23,545 nucleotides of DNA from positions 1-23,545 of the IMG/VR virus record IMGVR_UViG_3300026456_000004; one strand, given 5' to 3'. Position numbers and translations under genes: made by a program. The DNA comes from a virus. The notes under the pieces were generated by a model, which had not been told where the DNA came from, searched no databases, and saw only the letters and a list, made by a program, of their open reading frames with translations. Below, one piece after another: positions 1 to 7,197 of the stretch (position 1 is the stretch's first letter; each line of letters begins with the position of its first letter).

Positions 1-2126
1 TGGCCATTGACGGTCGTTGATGTACCTACCGCGCCCAGGTTGGCAAGTGCACCCGCCGCCGTGGTTGCGCCCGTGCCACCCTGCCCGACGGTCAGAGGCG
101 TGGTGAGGCCCGATAGTGATGTGATGCTGGAGTTGTTCCCGGATGTGACGAGCGTAGAAGATGCCGGGATTGGCGTACCGTTGACGCTCGTGCTACTCGA
201 CAACGCCAACGGCAGATAGTTGGCCGGAATAGGTGTTGAAGAGTTGTACGCACCGCCCCAACTCGTGCCACTTGTCCAGTAGGCAATACCAGCCGTGCTG
301 GGCCAAACCATCGATCCACCCGTGATGCAAGTTCCGCCGGCGTCATTCAGCGTAATCGTGGTCCCTGAAACAGCGAAGTTTACGCAATCACCATTCGTGA
401 TTCCTGTCTTCGGCAGAAAAGCTGCGTAAAGGTCCGAGCCGTTGACCCACCCGTGCCAGTTAAGGCTGGTCGTGTCGTACCCGATCTCGCCGTTGGCCGC
501 GCTCGCGTAGCCTGCTCCAACCGGAAGTTTGATCTGCGCAAGAGCCGAAAAATCCTGCAATCCGGTGGTGTAGGTATTAGCCTGTCCGGTGCCTACTATA
601 TTTCCTGTCGGAGCGGTGAACGAAGTTCCCCACGCGCTCCCGGTTGATAGTGGAACCCCCGCGCCGGGGTAGATCATCGATCCGCTGCCGGGTGCAATCC
701 AACTCCTGACCCCAGAAGTCGTTGATGATAGAACGTATCCATTCGTGCCGGGATTGCCAAGTGACGCCTCCGCTCCAAACGAATGGTAGTCGAATGCAAC
801 CACTGCGCTGCCATTGAACGTGCTCCCTGGAGCCGCACCGCCAGTCGTCGCCGCAATAAGCACATTCGCGGTTGTCTGCGCTACACAATTCACTCCCTGT
901 GGAGTATAAACATACCCCGGAGTAGAGCAACCTGCCAGTCCACCGACGTAGGAATTGAAAAGTGTTCCGAGTTGTGCAGCCGTCGCCACTGTATGAGGAC
1001 TGCTCCCGTTTCCGTAGAGTATCCCTGTCAGCGTTCCCGCCTCACCTGTCCCTCCCTGAAGAGCCGAGAGGGGAGTCGTTAGACCCGTCAATGATGTAAT
1101 GTCGGCATTGGCACCACTGTCCGCCGGAGTATACCCAAGAGCCGCCTGCTTGCCGTTAAACGTGGTCCAATCGGTACTCGATAGCCATCCATTCACAGAC
1201 CCCGAAGATTGCGTCATCGCTATGTTCGGAGTCGTCCCCAAGGTAGATGTAACCGGAGCCGTTGCTGTGACAGAGGTGACCGCCCCTCCCGCCGCACACA
1301 ATCCGTTTCCCGACGTACAGACTTCACTCCCGTTGTACTGATGCTTCCCACCCCCACTCGTTACCACGTTGAGGTTCGTGGCCGCCGGCTGTGTGACCGT
1401 CTGCGTTCCTGAAGGATTGAGAGCCACACCACCAAGGTTCGCCAACCCCTGTGCCGCCGTTCCTCCGCCGGTCCCGCCGCCGCTGATCTGAATGATCGAA
1501 GTCGTCCCAGAAATCACCCACGCCGTCCCGTTGTAGGTCAGCACCAAAGGGTTCCCCGCAGCAATCTGGCTGGCTCCTACGTTGTTCCCGCCCTGTGTCA
1601 GAATACTGGCCGCAGCCGCCCCGTTCACCGCCAAAGTCGGGGCAGACCCCGACACCGTTCCTGCCCGGAAGAGAATCGTCATGTTGCTGGTCGGCGCCGT
1701 GGAGGGGGTCGTAGAACATACATAGGCCGTCCCACTCCCTGAAGAGTCTACGCAAGCCAACAAGGAGTTTCCAGTGCTGGCCCCGGACCCTCCATTCACC
1801 ACATACGACCATATCGTTCCTGCTATCGGAGTCACTTGCACCACGTAAAAACTCGGCGATGACAACGTTGGTGCATAGAACGTGTAGTTCCCGTACTGGT
1901 CTGCTGCCGTTGGGTTTGGAGCCGCATGAGATAGAGCGTAGTCGTAGTAGATCGCCGCAGTCGGAGTGCAAGGAGTCCCGGTCGAGGTCACCGCACAGAC
2001 TTGGATAGGGGCAAAGGGAGTCGAGTTCCCCTGATAGTTCACCTGTCCACTGATGACGACCTGACCTGCTGCCGACAGGGAGGAGCCGATAATCATTGCC
2101 ACACAGAACTTCGCCAACCTGCTCAT
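1..2126 (-). CDS. Tail-fibre-like repetitive protein with N-terminal signal-like segment (partial, 3' end outside window)
   Basis: This frame stays open from an ATG at 2126 to the window edge (708 codons). A stop at 2162-2160 bounds it upstream. The N-terminus (MSRLAKFCVAMIIGSSLSAA, then GQ) has a basic start and a hydrophobic stretch like a secretion signal. The rest is rich in Gly, Ser, Thr and Asn, with phrases typical of phage tail-fibre and collar proteins: GGGTAAQGLANLGG near 1450, STDWTTFNGKQ near 1150, ITSLTGLTTPL near 1090 and again near 110, and GQGGTGATTAAGALANLGA near 50. These repeats suggest trimeric fibre modules. No Shine-Dalgarno is seen before the ATG. The gene follows a strong terminator, so it probably has its own promoter. 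A secreted adhesin-like protein is the alternative. The large overlapping ORFs in other frames are composition shadows. Confidence 0.72.
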   Translation of the reverse strand, partial: MSRLAKFCVAMIIGSSLSAAGQVVISGQVNYQGNSTPFAPIQVCAVTSTGTPCTPTAAIYYDYALSHAAPNPTAADQYGNYTFYAPTLSSPSFYVVQVTPIAGTIWSYVVNGGSGASTGNSLLACVDSSGSGTAYVCSTTPSTAPTSNMTILFRAGTVSGSAPTLAVNGAAAASILTQGGNNVGASQIAAGNPLVLTYNGTAWVISGTTSIIQISGGGTGGGTAAQGLANLGGVALNPSGTQTVTQPAATNLNVVTSGGGKHQYNGSEVCTSGNGLCAAGGAVTSVTATAPVTSTLGTTPNIAMTQSSGSVNGWLSSTDWTTFNGKQAALGYTPADSGANADITSLTGLTTPLSALQGGTGEAGTLTGILYGNGSSPHTVATAAQLGTLFNSYVGGLAGCSTPGYVYTPQGVNCVAQTTANVLIAATTGGAAPGSTFNGSAVVAFDYHSFGAEASLGNPGTNGYVLSSTTSGVRSWIAPGSGSMIYPGAGVPLSTGSAWGTSFTAPTGNIVGTGQANTYTTGLQDFSALAQIKLPVGAGYASAANGEIGYDTTSLNWHGWVNGSDLYAAFLPKTGITNGDCVNFAVSGTTITLNDAGGTCITGGSMVWPSTAGIAYWTSGTSWGGAYNSSTPIPANYLPLALSSSTSVNGTPIPASSTLVTSGNNSSITSLSGLTTPLTVGQGGTGATTAAGALANLGAVGTSTTVNG

Positions 2127-2181
2127 AAAAGGAATCGTAGCAAGGTTTGACGTTTTCTTCTACCTGTTTTTCAAATCCACC

Positions 2182-2194
2182 CCAAAATTTGGAC
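2182..2194 (-). promoter_or_regulatory. Near-palindromic 13-mer site, copy 1 (upstream of tail-fibre-like gene)
   Basis: Plus-strand CCAAAATTTGGAC, a copy of a motif found at six places in the window. Here it lies between the terminator at 2196-2231 and the tail-fibre-like gene, where a promoter or operator is expected. The arms CCAAA/TTTGG are complementary, as for a dimeric DNA-binding protein. The function is inferred. Confidence 0.45.
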
Positions 2195-2195
2195 T

Positions 2196-2231
2196 CTAAA
2201 AACAAGAAGCCCAGTCCGAAGACTGAGCTTC
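2196..2231 (-). terminator. Rho-independent terminator after the Ig-like gene
   Basis: On the minus strand an 11-bp stem (GAAGCTCAGTC pairing with GACTGGGCTTC, one G-U) closes a TTCG tetraloop and is followed by TTGTTTTTAG. This is a textbook intrinsic terminator. It separates the Ig-like gene and everything upstream of it from the tail-fibre-like gene. Confidence 0.88.
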
Positions 2232-2250
2232 CCTTCCTGCCGGCGAATGT

Positions 2251-2775
2251 CTAAGCGAATGCGATCTTGATGCTCGAGAGAACCGGAACCGGAGGCGGAA
2301 CAACCGGGATGTTGACCGTGACGGCCTCGACATCGGTCAGCGCAATTCCCTCGGCCGTGGTGAGCGAGGCAGTCAGGTTTGCCACGCCGTTTGCAACCGC
2401 GGTCACGGTGTCGGTGATGCCATCGGCGTTGGGTACACTGGTCGCAAATGCCGAATTGTCGATGGTGAAGGTGACGGGCGGGATGGTCCCCGTCCAAGCG
2501 TTGCCGAACTGGTCAAAGCCGTTGATGGAGGCAATGGTGACTTGGCCGGCGCTGGTGAGAGTGACTGGTCCTTGAACTGACATGAGGTTTTCTCCTTTGG
2601 TTGATGGTGCGGTGAATGCGATTTGGACGAAAGAGAGGCGTGGTTTGAGATGAACAATCTCATCCTCAATACGCCACTGGATGCGTTCCACTTCTTCGAG
2701 ACGGTGGAGAGCTTCACGCTGGAGGCGGAGAGACTCTCTGAGCATCTCCTTTTCTTTGCGAAAAAATCCAAACAT
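2251..2775 (-). CDS. Small protein with N-terminal coiled coil and C-terminal bacterial Ig-like domain
   Basis: 174 aa. The start at 2775 is chosen because GGGAGGAACAGT precedes it; an ATG ten codons earlier has no ribosome site. Residues 1-45 (FFRKEKEMLRESL...) are charged and helical, likely a coiled coil. From about residue 65 the sequence (SAGQVTIASINGFDQFG..., TVTAVANGVANLTAS) resembles a Big_2-type immunoglobulin-like fold, common in phage tail and head decoration proteins. A second in-frame ATG at 2583 follows AAGGAGAAAACCTC, an excellent site, so a 110-aa Ig-only product is likely too. The residues before the second start (SFVQIAFTAP) echo the extreme C-terminus (SSIKIAFA), suggesting fusion of two formerly separate genes. 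A virion surface role is inferred from the fold and the tail-fibre-like neighbour. Confidence 0.7.
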   Translation of the reverse strand: MFGFFRKEKEMLRESLRLQREALHRLEEVERIQWRIEDEIVHLKPRLSFVQIAFTAPSTKGENLMSVQGPVTLTSAGQVTIASINGFDQFGNAWTGTIPPVTFTIDNSAFATSVPNADGITDTVTAVANGVANLTASLTTAEGIALTDVEAVTVNIPVVPPPVPVLSSIKIAFA

Positions 2776-2840
2776 ACTGTTCCTCCCGGCGTAATGATTA
2801 AACACTACACTGAAATTTTAAGATGTTCAATTCAGACCTC

Positions 2841-2873
2841 GTTTCAATCCACACCCCCCACATGGGGAGCGAC
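2841..2873 (-). CRISPR. Solitary type I-C-like CRISPR repeat (single unit, no array)
   Basis: Read on the minus strand, the 33 bp begin GTCGCTCCCCATGT and end GGTGTGGATTGAAAC. The GTCGC start, C-run/G-run stem and GTGGATTGAAAC end are hallmarks of type I-C repeats (known family pattern). The stem CGCTCCCC/GGGGGGTG pairs over 8 bp with two G-U wobbles around an ATGT loop, so the hairpin recognised by Cas5d-type processing is kept. No second copy was found in the window. It sits in a 116-bp gap between the RuvC-like and Ig-like genes, in the sense direction of both, followed by an A/T-rich stretch that could act as a spacer-like 3' part. This matches the layout of phage solitary repeat units that act as RNA anti-CRISPRs; the activity itself is inferred. 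Confidence 0.85.
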
Positions 2874-2891
2874 TCTACAGTAACGGAGCTA

Positions 2892-3437
2892 CTATTCCTC
2901 GAAGAGATTATTTCCCTTCGGCTTCTCCTGCTGGCCGCCGTAGGTCAACCAGCCCCAACGGGCAATAAGCGCACTATCGGACCTCCCGTTGTCTTTCTTC
3001 CTCGTCAGGTACTTGGCTGAGTGCGGATAGTGCTGCATCGCAACCGCTCTGCTGGCATCCTTCTCTTTGGAGCAGCCGGCCATGCAGCGGGCCTTCCACG
3101 TCGCCGGATGAACCGTCTGGTACGGGATAGCCAGAGCAGCCAATATCCCAAGCCAAAGTCCGTAGCCCATTCCGAAGTTGAAAGCTGAGGTGGCGCCCAT
3201 CGTCCGCTCCCCACCTCCCGGCATGGCCTGGACCTTCTCGATCGTCACCATCACCTGCCTACCTGCCGCAGCGTCTTTGAGTACCTGTACCATCCGGTAG
3301 GCATCCAAAACGTGCTTTGTCTTCTTGTTGACCACCACTTCCAAAACGGGAGCATCAAAAAACTGCACTTCGTTCGCCTCTGGATCAAGCGCACAAACGC
3401 AGCCCGTCAATCCCGGATCTATCCCCAAAAATACCAT
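2892..3437 (-). CDS. RuvC-like Holliday junction resolvase
   Basis: 181 aa, RNase H-fold nuclease expected to cut branched DNA intermediates of phage recombination and packaging. The acidic catalytic set is visible: D7 in LGIDPGLTG, E67 in VTIEKVQ, and D149/D154 in KKDNGRSDSALIA, the order seen in RuvC and phage resolvases. The length fits RuvC (about 170 aa). The start ATG follows GGAGGAGGGGAAG. It is preceded by an HNH nuclease gene 12 bp upstream and followed by the solitary CRISPR repeat. The Bet annealase and PD-(D/E)XK nuclease elsewhere in the window supply the earlier recombination steps. Confidence 0.88.
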   Translation of the reverse strand: MVFLGIDPGLTGCVCALDPEANEVQFFDAPVLEVVVNKKTKHVLDAYRMVQVLKDAAAGRQVMVTIEKVQAMPGGGERTMGATSAFNFGMGYGLWLGILAALAIPYQTVHPATWKARCMAGCSKEKDASRAVAMQHYPHSAKYLTRKKDNGRSDSALIARWGWLTYGGQQEKPKGNNLFEE

Positions 3438-3449
3438 CTTCCCCTCCTC

Positions 3450-3779
3450 CTACGGAACGTCGTAGAACCCGCTCCGTCTTGAACCTCGTTGACTGTTGCA
3501 AATCGCGTGAGCCGCAGCTATGTTGAACTGCCGATCGTCTCTCTCTGACCCTCCCGATTTTCTTGGTTTGATGTGGTCCACTGTAGAGTCGGCCCACCTG
3601 AGCGGCAGCTTGCAGATCCCACAGAGCCTTCCCTGCGCCTCCCACGCCACCCGCTTCCGTCTCTGGTACTCGTCTGACCCGGCCTTGCAAAGCAGGTTAC
3701 ACGCCTCGCGGCCGTCCTTGAACACCCGCACTGCAACGGGAGCCTTCTTGATGTCTTTAGGCTTCGGAAACATCGTCAT
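3450..3779 (-). CDS. HNH endonuclease
   Basis: 109 aa. The zinc-binding pair C53-x2-C56 (LCGICKLPL) precedes the nuclease core: STVDHIKPRKSGG (D68, H69) and then FNIAAAHAICNSQRGS (N86, H91, C94), the His-Asn-His arrangement of phage HNH nucleases. Length is normal for a free-standing HNH protein. The ATG overlaps the stop of the upstream gene (ATGA), implying translational coupling; a second ATG two codons in is possible. HNH proteins of this size often assist packaging next to terminase genes, but no terminase is in the window, so the role here may be replication-linked cleavage or homing. Confidence 0.85.
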   Translation of the reverse strand: MTMFPKPKDIKKAPVAVRVFKDGREACNLLCKAGSDEYQRRKRVAWEAQGRLCGICKLPLRWADSTVDHIKPRKSGGSERDDRQFNIAAAHAICNSQRGSRRSGFYDVP

Positions 3780-3970
3780 CCCCTCACCACCTTTCCCTCC
3801 GGCGTGTGCCGCTCAATAATGTGCCATGAAGTTCCCTGTGATTGAACAACACACATATCCCCGGTCATGCGCTCCAGGATCGAGGCGGTGGAACGTGCAT
3901 CGTCCTCCTTCGTGAACGGACGACGCACCGAGTCCTGAGCTACACGACCGTATGGGTACTTTCTCGTCAT
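3776..3970 (-). CDS. Small protein of unknown function
   Basis: 64 aa (MTRKYPYGRVAQDSVRRPF...), basic N-terminal half, no family recognised. Its ATG overlaps the stop of the upstream gene and its own stop overlaps the HNH start, so the three genes form a coupled translation unit. It may be a partner of one of its neighbours; nothing in the sequence says which. Confidence 0.6.
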   Translation of the reverse strand: MTRKYPYGRVAQDSVRRPFTKEDDARSTASILERMTGDMCVVQSQGTSWHIIERHTPEGKVVRG

Positions 3971-4803
3971 GCCGCCTCACTCTGCCGCTGGGAAGCCTGC
4001 TCGAGAGCGCCAGCGAAGTCCAGCACCAACTCGTCCAGCGTGGCCTCCAGTTTCTCCACAACCTCCTCCAGACTCGCCCCGGAGTGGATCATAGCCTTGG
4101 CCGACTTCACCTTCTGGACCGCGGTCGTTAGGGTCTCTATTAAACCCACGCTTCCAGTGTGCTCGGCCACCATCGTTTCCAAAACCTTGCCGGTGTTCGC
4201 CGGATCTATCCCAACAGCAACTGCGTAGTGCTTGATCCCCGCCTCCACCGTCCGCATCTGACTCTCAGGCATCGTTGTTTTGAACGTCCTGATGGTCTCC
4301 TTCGTGTCCGAGTCCTTCGCCTTCCCGTGCATCTCCAAGTCCACCTTCGCCTGGAAGTCCTTCAGGGAATCGTCCGACGCCGCCTTCAACCACTCCCGAT
4401 CCTGCCGCTTCTCTTCTGAGAGGTCCGACAGAGCCTTCGCATTGGTCAGCCGCATCGCAGTGAACAACTCTTCAGGAACCCCACGGTAAGCCTCGGCAAG
4501 ACGTATCGTGCTGAACCAGGTACTTTCGCCTACGCCGGCCGCCTCACGCGCCTCCTGCTCGTCCCTGAAGCCCAGCATCCCCCACAAAGACTTCTCCTTG
4601 AGGGCGAAGGCGTGGTAGCCAATCCGAAGGCTGTTCCTCGACTGCAAGACCGACGCCTGCTTGATCTGCTTGTAGTGGAAAGTGGCCTCTTCCTTCCGAG
4701 CCTTGATCTCCTGCTCTTCCCGTTCACGTTGAGCCGGATCAATCTCTGCCGGCTGACCTGTCTTTGTAGCTTTCGGCATTTGTAGAACTTCCGCTATTGC
4801 CAT
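3967..4803 (-). CDS. Phage protein of unknown function, helical, regulator-like
   Basis: 278 aa. The start ATG follows AAGGAGATGAAGT and lies inside the end of the DnaB gene (65-bp overlap). An N-terminal charged helix (residues 20-50, REREEQEIKARKEE) is followed by a segment (LRIGYHAFALKEKSLWGMLGFRDEQEAREAAGVGESTWF) that has the cadence of a helix-turn-helix, as in ParB-like or plasmid/phage regulators. The C-terminal third is helical and acidic (LEEVVEKLEATLDELVLDFAGALEQA). I do not recognise the family with confidence. Overlap with the DnaB gene ties its expression to replication. Confidence 0.7.
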   Translation of the reverse strand: MAIAEVLQMPKATKTGQPAEIDPAQREREEQEIKARKEEATFHYKQIKQASVLQSRNSLRIGYHAFALKEKSLWGMLGFRDEQEAREAAGVGESTWFSTIRLAEAYRGVPEELFTAMRLTNAKALSDLSEEKRQDREWLKAASDDSLKDFQAKVDLEMHGKAKDSDTKETIRTFKTTMPESQMRTVEAGIKHYAVAVGIDPANTGKVLETMVAEHTGSVGLIETLTTAVQKVKSAKAMIHSGASLEEVVEKLEATLDELVLDFAGALEQASQRQSEAA

Positions 4804-6166
4804 ACTTCATCTCCTTCTGAATTGCGTTCTCAAACTTCAACTTCTTCCTGTTGTAAACGCAGGTTACTCGTCCCCGCGTTCCCTCTCTGCTCTTGTCAAC
4901 CATGATCTCAACATCGAGGTCGTCACCCGGATCTCGCTTCTCCGAATCCTCCATCGTGATGATGACGATGTTTTGAGCAGCATGATGGATTGCCGACCCA
5001 CCGTAAAGATCTCCCTTCGTCCGGTGCCTCTTTTTAACGAACCCCTGCTCTTTCGAGAACTGACTGAGCGCAATCACAGCACAGTTCGGTTCACCTTTCG
5101 CCAGATCTCGCAGTCCAAATACCACCCCTCGCGTCTCCTCCGGCCCAACCTTCCCCGGATTTTCCAATAATTGAAGGTAATCCACTGCAATGATTCTAAC
5201 CCCGTGCCGGCGCCGCATCATCTTAGCCCTGGCCCTCAACTTCTGAATTGACAGTGGAGAAGTATCGTCAATCCAGATTGGCAACTTCGCAATCTCCGCC
5301 GAGATGCGTTTCAACTCAGGAACGTGTGTGTGAATGTTCATCAACCGCGGATCTCTCATGTGGTCCGCCGTCAGAATGTCTGACATCAACGGGTAGAGCC
5401 TCTGGAGCAATTTCTCTTTCGGCATCTCGCATGAGAATATCCCGACCGGAATTCCCTCCAATGCGTTCGCTAAAACCATCTGCATCATTGCTTGAGTTTT
5501 CCCGCTGCCGCTGTCGGCCGCAAGTATCGTCAGTTCCCCACCGTAAATCCCCTTCGTCTTCTTGTCGAGGTCTTCAATCCCCCAGGTCATGTCCAGCGCC
5601 GTCTTCTCAAGATTCTGGTTCCGCTTGGAAAGAATGGCCGCTTCAATCGCCCCTACCACCTCCGCTGCACTTATCGCATCCGACTTCTCATCGGCCACCG
5701 ACCGAATCAGCCTCTCCTGAACTCCCTCAATCAGAATGCTGGAATTGATACCCTGCGCCTCGGCTGACTGGTACAGACCCTTACCCACCTCCATCAACAA
5801 CCGGAGCTTCGCCTTCTCTCGAACGATCTTAACGTGCTCCTCGATATTCAACCTGCGAGGGATTCCCTCTGTCAGCCCCGCAAGATACGCTTGGCCTCCT
5901 ACGCTTCCCAACTCTCCGCGCTTGCGGAGAACGTGAGAAAGGGTCACAATGTCCGCGTGATGAACCCCCTCCTCCAGCCCATCCATAATTGAAGCGATGG
6001 CGCCAAAGATGATCCTGTGCGAGTCGAGGCTGAAGTCTTCCGTTGAAAGGTCGCCGATCGCGTCAAAATAGGTATCGTTCTCTATAAGCAACGTCCCCAA
6101 TATAGCGAGTTCTGCCTGCGCGTCCGCCGGCACTCCGCTCCCCAACTGCTTGACTGGCTTCCCCAT
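4739..6166 (-). CDS. dnaB: DnaB-like replicative DNA helicase
   Basis: 475 aa, the expected size for a DnaB hexameric helicase that unwinds DNA at the phage fork. The N-terminal DnaB domain (AQAELAILGTLLIENDTYFDAI) is at residues 16-110. The RecA-like core has Walker A ADSGSGKT at 217-224, Walker B RIIAVDYLQLL at 324-334, the conserved FSCEMPKEKLLQRL at 244-257, and ALSQFSKE later. The start is set at 6166, two bases after the radical SAM stop, with GGAGGG ten bases upstream; the ORF extends 38 codons further but would then overlap the upstream gene. The likely helicase loader is encoded at 7485-7198. Confidence 0.95.
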   Translation of the reverse strand: MGKPVKQLGSGVPADAQAELAILGTLLIENDTYFDAIGDLSTEDFSLDSHRIIFGAIASIMDGLEEGVHHADIVTLSHVLRKRGELGSVGGQAYLAGLTEGIPRRLNIEEHVKIVREKAKLRLLMEVGKGLYQSAEAQGINSSILIEGVQERLIRSVADEKSDAISAAEVVGAIEAAILSKRNQNLEKTALDMTWGIEDLDKKTKGIYGGELTILAADSGSGKTQAMMQMVLANALEGIPVGIFSCEMPKEKLLQRLYPLMSDILTADHMRDPRLMNIHTHVPELKRISAEIAKLPIWIDDTSPLSIQKLRARAKMMRRRHGVRIIAVDYLQLLENPGKVGPEETRGVVFGLRDLAKGEPNCAVIALSQFSKEQGFVKKRHRTKGDLYGGSAIHHAAQNIVIITMEDSEKRDPGDDLDVEIMVDKSREGTRGRVTCVYNRKKLKFENAIQKEMKYGNSGSSTNAESYKDRSAGRD

Positions 6167-6167
6167 T

Positions 6168-6338
6168 TTAGTGGCACCCTCCGCCGCTCGGTGAATGGCA
6201 ACTTCCACCTGAATACTCAACACGATGGCTGGGCTTCTCGCGGAGCTTATTGATGGGCTTCTTGGAGTCGTCTTCCTCAAGCAAACGCTTCGCTAGTTCG
6301 ATAAGTTCTTCCGCCAACTCCCGTTTCGACTTTGCCAT
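6168..6338 (-). CDS. Nested in-frame ORF: candidate 56-aa leader-core peptide
   Basis: Begins at codon 284 of the radical SAM gene, same frame and same stop. The ATG at 6338 is preceded by AAGGAGGAGTT, as strong a site as any in the window, which is unexpected inside a gene. The product would have a charged helical leader (MAKSKRELAEELIELAKRLL) and a Gly/Ser/Cys/His tail (GGSCHSPSGGGCH), the shape of a ribosomally made, modified peptide precursor placed beside its radical SAM enzyme. It may instead be just the enzyme's C-terminal domain. The start signal is seen; the peptide role is inferred. Confidence 0.4.
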   Translation of the reverse strand: MAKSKRELAEELIELAKRLLEEDDSKKPINKLREKPSHRVEYSGGSCHSPSGGGCH

Positions 6339-7187
6339 AACTCCTCCTTGAATCTCCTCCGGTTTTACTTCCAACAATCCAGCCCAATCCGCCGTCAACC
6401 GTCCGTCCGGCTGAACTACCAACTCATAGATCCCATCCCAGTGCTGCGTCGGCTCCATGACGGAATACTTCCAGTTGACCTGCATCTCGCCAACCTGCAT
6501 TCGCGCCACCTTACAGACCGGGCAGGTACTCACATCCCTGAATCCCCAGTCGCGCCCAAACATCTCCATCGCCGGACAATCTTCCATCGAATCGTGGTAG
6601 ATACGGAAGTTGACAGCCGCCAGATTCTTGAAGTTCTTGGAGTAGTCAATGAACTCCCGGCAGAAATTCACAGAAACATCTGGAGGCACCACGCAGTTGA
6701 AACAGATGTCGGCCCATTGAATGTCATCAATCAGGCCGCGAAGTTCTCTGGTTGATGGAACACTCTTCGTCTTGAATATATTCTCGTTGAGAGTATCGGA
6801 GGCGTGGTGACGGCTGATGTTAATATGTTTCACAACTCCAGAGAGGATTACCTCTTGCTTCCGAAGACGAACACCGTTTGTCGTCAGAACAACTTTCGGG
6901 AAACGCTTCTTTCTTTTCCTCAGAACCTCCATCACATCTTCAAGAACCGGAGAGATGGTAGGCTCCCCTCCAGTCACGCTAACGTGCGAAAACTCTTTCG
7001 GTAGAGCATCGAGAATTGCAGCCAGCCGCTCACCAAACTTCATCATCGGAAACTTGTTCGCATCTTGGTCACGGTTCCAAAAGCAGAACTCGCACTTAGC
7101 GTTACATGCCCCTGGTAGCATCACCGAAAGATTAGGAGTCGAAACCAGTAGCTTCGTCGTCCTCTTTGCAATTTTTACCAACCCCAT
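6168..7187 (-). CDS. Radical SAM enzyme, substrate unknown, with Cys/His-rich tail
   Basis: 339 aa. The [4Fe-4S]-binding motif C28-x3-C32-x2-C35 (CNAKCEFC), the SAM-binding GGEP at 73-76 and a TTNG strand at 102-105 define a MoaA-like radical SAM protein. Further Cys pairs at 162/165 and 222/225, plus C176 and C204, could hold an auxiliary cluster. After about residue 280 the sequence changes: a charged helix, then a tail ending YSGGSCHSPSGGGCH. That part carries its own ribosome site (see nested ORF). GGAGGGTTAC precedes the start. The motif spacing is not that of QueE. Neighbours are the helicase loader and DnaB, so peptide maturation, nucleotide modification and protein modification all remain open. 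Confidence 0.88.
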   Translation of the reverse strand: MGLVKIAKRTTKLLVSTPNLSVMLPGACNAKCEFCFWNRDQDANKFPMMKFGERLAAILDALPKEFSHVSVTGGEPTISPVLEDVMEVLRKRKKRFPKVVLTTNGVRLRKQEVILSGVVKHINISRHHASDTLNENIFKTKSVPSTRELRGLIDDIQWADICFNCVVPPDVSVNFCREFIDYSKNFKNLAAVNFRIYHDSMEDCPAMEMFGRDWGFRDVSTCPVCKVARMQVGEMQVNWKYSVMEPTQHWDGIYELVVQPDGRLTADWAGLLEVKPEEIQGGVMAKSKRELAEELIELAKRLLEEDDSKKPINKLREKPSHRVEYSGGSCHSPSGGGCH

Positions 7188-7197
7188 GTAACCCTCC

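Noticed and set aside
1324-2205. 293-aa minus-strand ORF rich in Gly, Arg, Asp and Cys
   Set aside because: It is a different frame of the tail-fibre-like gene. The frame starting at 2126 has the recognisable fibre motifs and stays open to the window edge.
2776-2891. A complete CRISPR array around the solitary repeat
   Set aside because: No second repeat within spacer distance on either side or elsewhere in the window, and no cas gene.
6168-7187. Assigning the radical SAM protein as QueE or viperin
   Set aside because: The CNAKCEFC spacing excludes the usual QueE pattern, and the remaining viperin-like resemblance is limited to the general fold; the substrate cannot be named.
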